Shown here piece by piece: positions 63,864 to 64,000 of a stretch of DNA of 64,000 bases (positions are counted from its first letter, which is position 1; every line of letters begins with the position of its first letter). The notes below the pieces were generated by a model. That model was not told the DNA's origin. It saw only the letters and a list, made by a program, of their open reading frames with translations, and searched no databases. Both the position numbers and the translations under genes were made by a program. The stretch is from Zobellia nedashkovskayae (GTDB lineage: Bacteria > Bacteroidota > Bacteroidia > Flavobacteriales > Flavobacteriaceae). Location of the stretch: NCBI RefSeq assembly GCF_015330125.1, contig NZ_JADDXR010000002.1, forward strand, positions 2,492,685 to 2,556,684, given 5' to 3'.

Positions 63864-64000
63864 TCTTCTCTACTGCGTATTTCTGATAGGCGCATTGGCA
63901 TACCATCTATTTTATCGAATACGGCCTCTGGTGTTAGCGGAAAAGCCTGTGTTAGCTTAATGCCGCCATCTTTCCCTATCAACAAAACACCTTCAAAATC
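63860..64000 (-). CDS. DUF4174 domain protein, 3' end
   Basis: The last 46 codons of a gene entering from the right edge. The sequence FEGVLLIGKDGGIKLTQAFPLTPEAVFDKIDGMPMR is the C-terminal half of a DUF4174 domain (thioredoxin-like fold): LIGKDGG, PL and the ending IDxMPMR. Function unknown. TAA at 63860-63862, overlapping kmo by 4 bases. Confidence 0.8.
   Translation of the reverse strand, partial: DFEGVLLIGKDGGIKLTQAFPLTPEAVFDKIDGMPMRLSEIRSRED

Noticed and set aside
1..64000. tRNA, rRNA or known riboswitch genes
   Set aside because: None was recognised on either strand when scanning the intergenic regions by eye; a covariance search would be needed to exclude small ones.

Overview
The window is chromosomal DNA of a gliding-type marine Flavobacteriaceae bacterium (Bacteroidota, in the range of Zobellia, Maribacter and relatives). 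The case rests on type IX secretion (T9SS) genes (porT/sprT, Plug, a sprF-like porin), several proteins with the gliding-motility-associated CHU_C tail, a Na+-translocating NQR complex, weak or absent Shine-Dalgarno sequences, TAnnTTTG-like -7 boxes and an AT-rich background. It is mostly ordinary core chromosome. I see no tRNA, rRNA, CRISPR array, prophage or transposase.

Layout. 0-5.6 kb: start of a TamL-like lipoprotein gene, a TrmH-family RNA methyltransferase, porT, ubiE/menG, then trkA-trkH. 5.9-14.1 kb: a cytoplasmic-looking metzincin-type protein, an aminotransferase, a fatty acid desaturase, rsmG, a DinB-like exported protein and P5C dehydrogenase. 14.3-17.1 kb: apaG, a DUF3667 protein and the T9SS Plug protein. 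17.3-24.9 kb: nqrABCDEF, a small unknown gene and apbE, which attaches FMN to NqrB/NqrC. 24.8-30.8 kb: methyltransferase, map and gpmI; an exported ankyrin protein; an overlooked 55-residue membrane protein; an M48 peptidase; a Tat-exported M15 peptidase.

31-48.2 kb is the accessory and most interesting part. Two paralogous cassettes each pair a long, secreted, phage-tail-fibre-like protein (2253 and 1202 residues) with a roughly 385-residue CHU_C-tailed protein. The first also carries a 386-residue protein sharing the fibre N-terminal module. The 2253-residue protein is about two-thirds near-identical nested repeats (96-residue units with 18-residue insert modules). Divergent to them lies a tandem trio of small exported proteins carrying the carboxypeptidase-regulatory-like domain normally found at the N-terminus of SusC receptors.

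48.2-64 kb: DUF6702 protein, M1 aminopeptidase, TatA, PAP2 phosphatase, O-methyltransferase, GNAT acetyltransferase, kynureninase, an astacin lipoprotein with a chitin-binding-like tail, an MFS transporter, an unknown lipoprotein, a CHU_C protein/SprF-like pair, a stand-alone ClpP, kynurenine 3-monooxygenase and the 3' end of a DUF4174 gene. kynU and kmo supply consecutive steps of tryptophan breakdown although about 8 kb of unrelated genes separate them.

All family assignments come from reading the sequence by eye. No database search was run.
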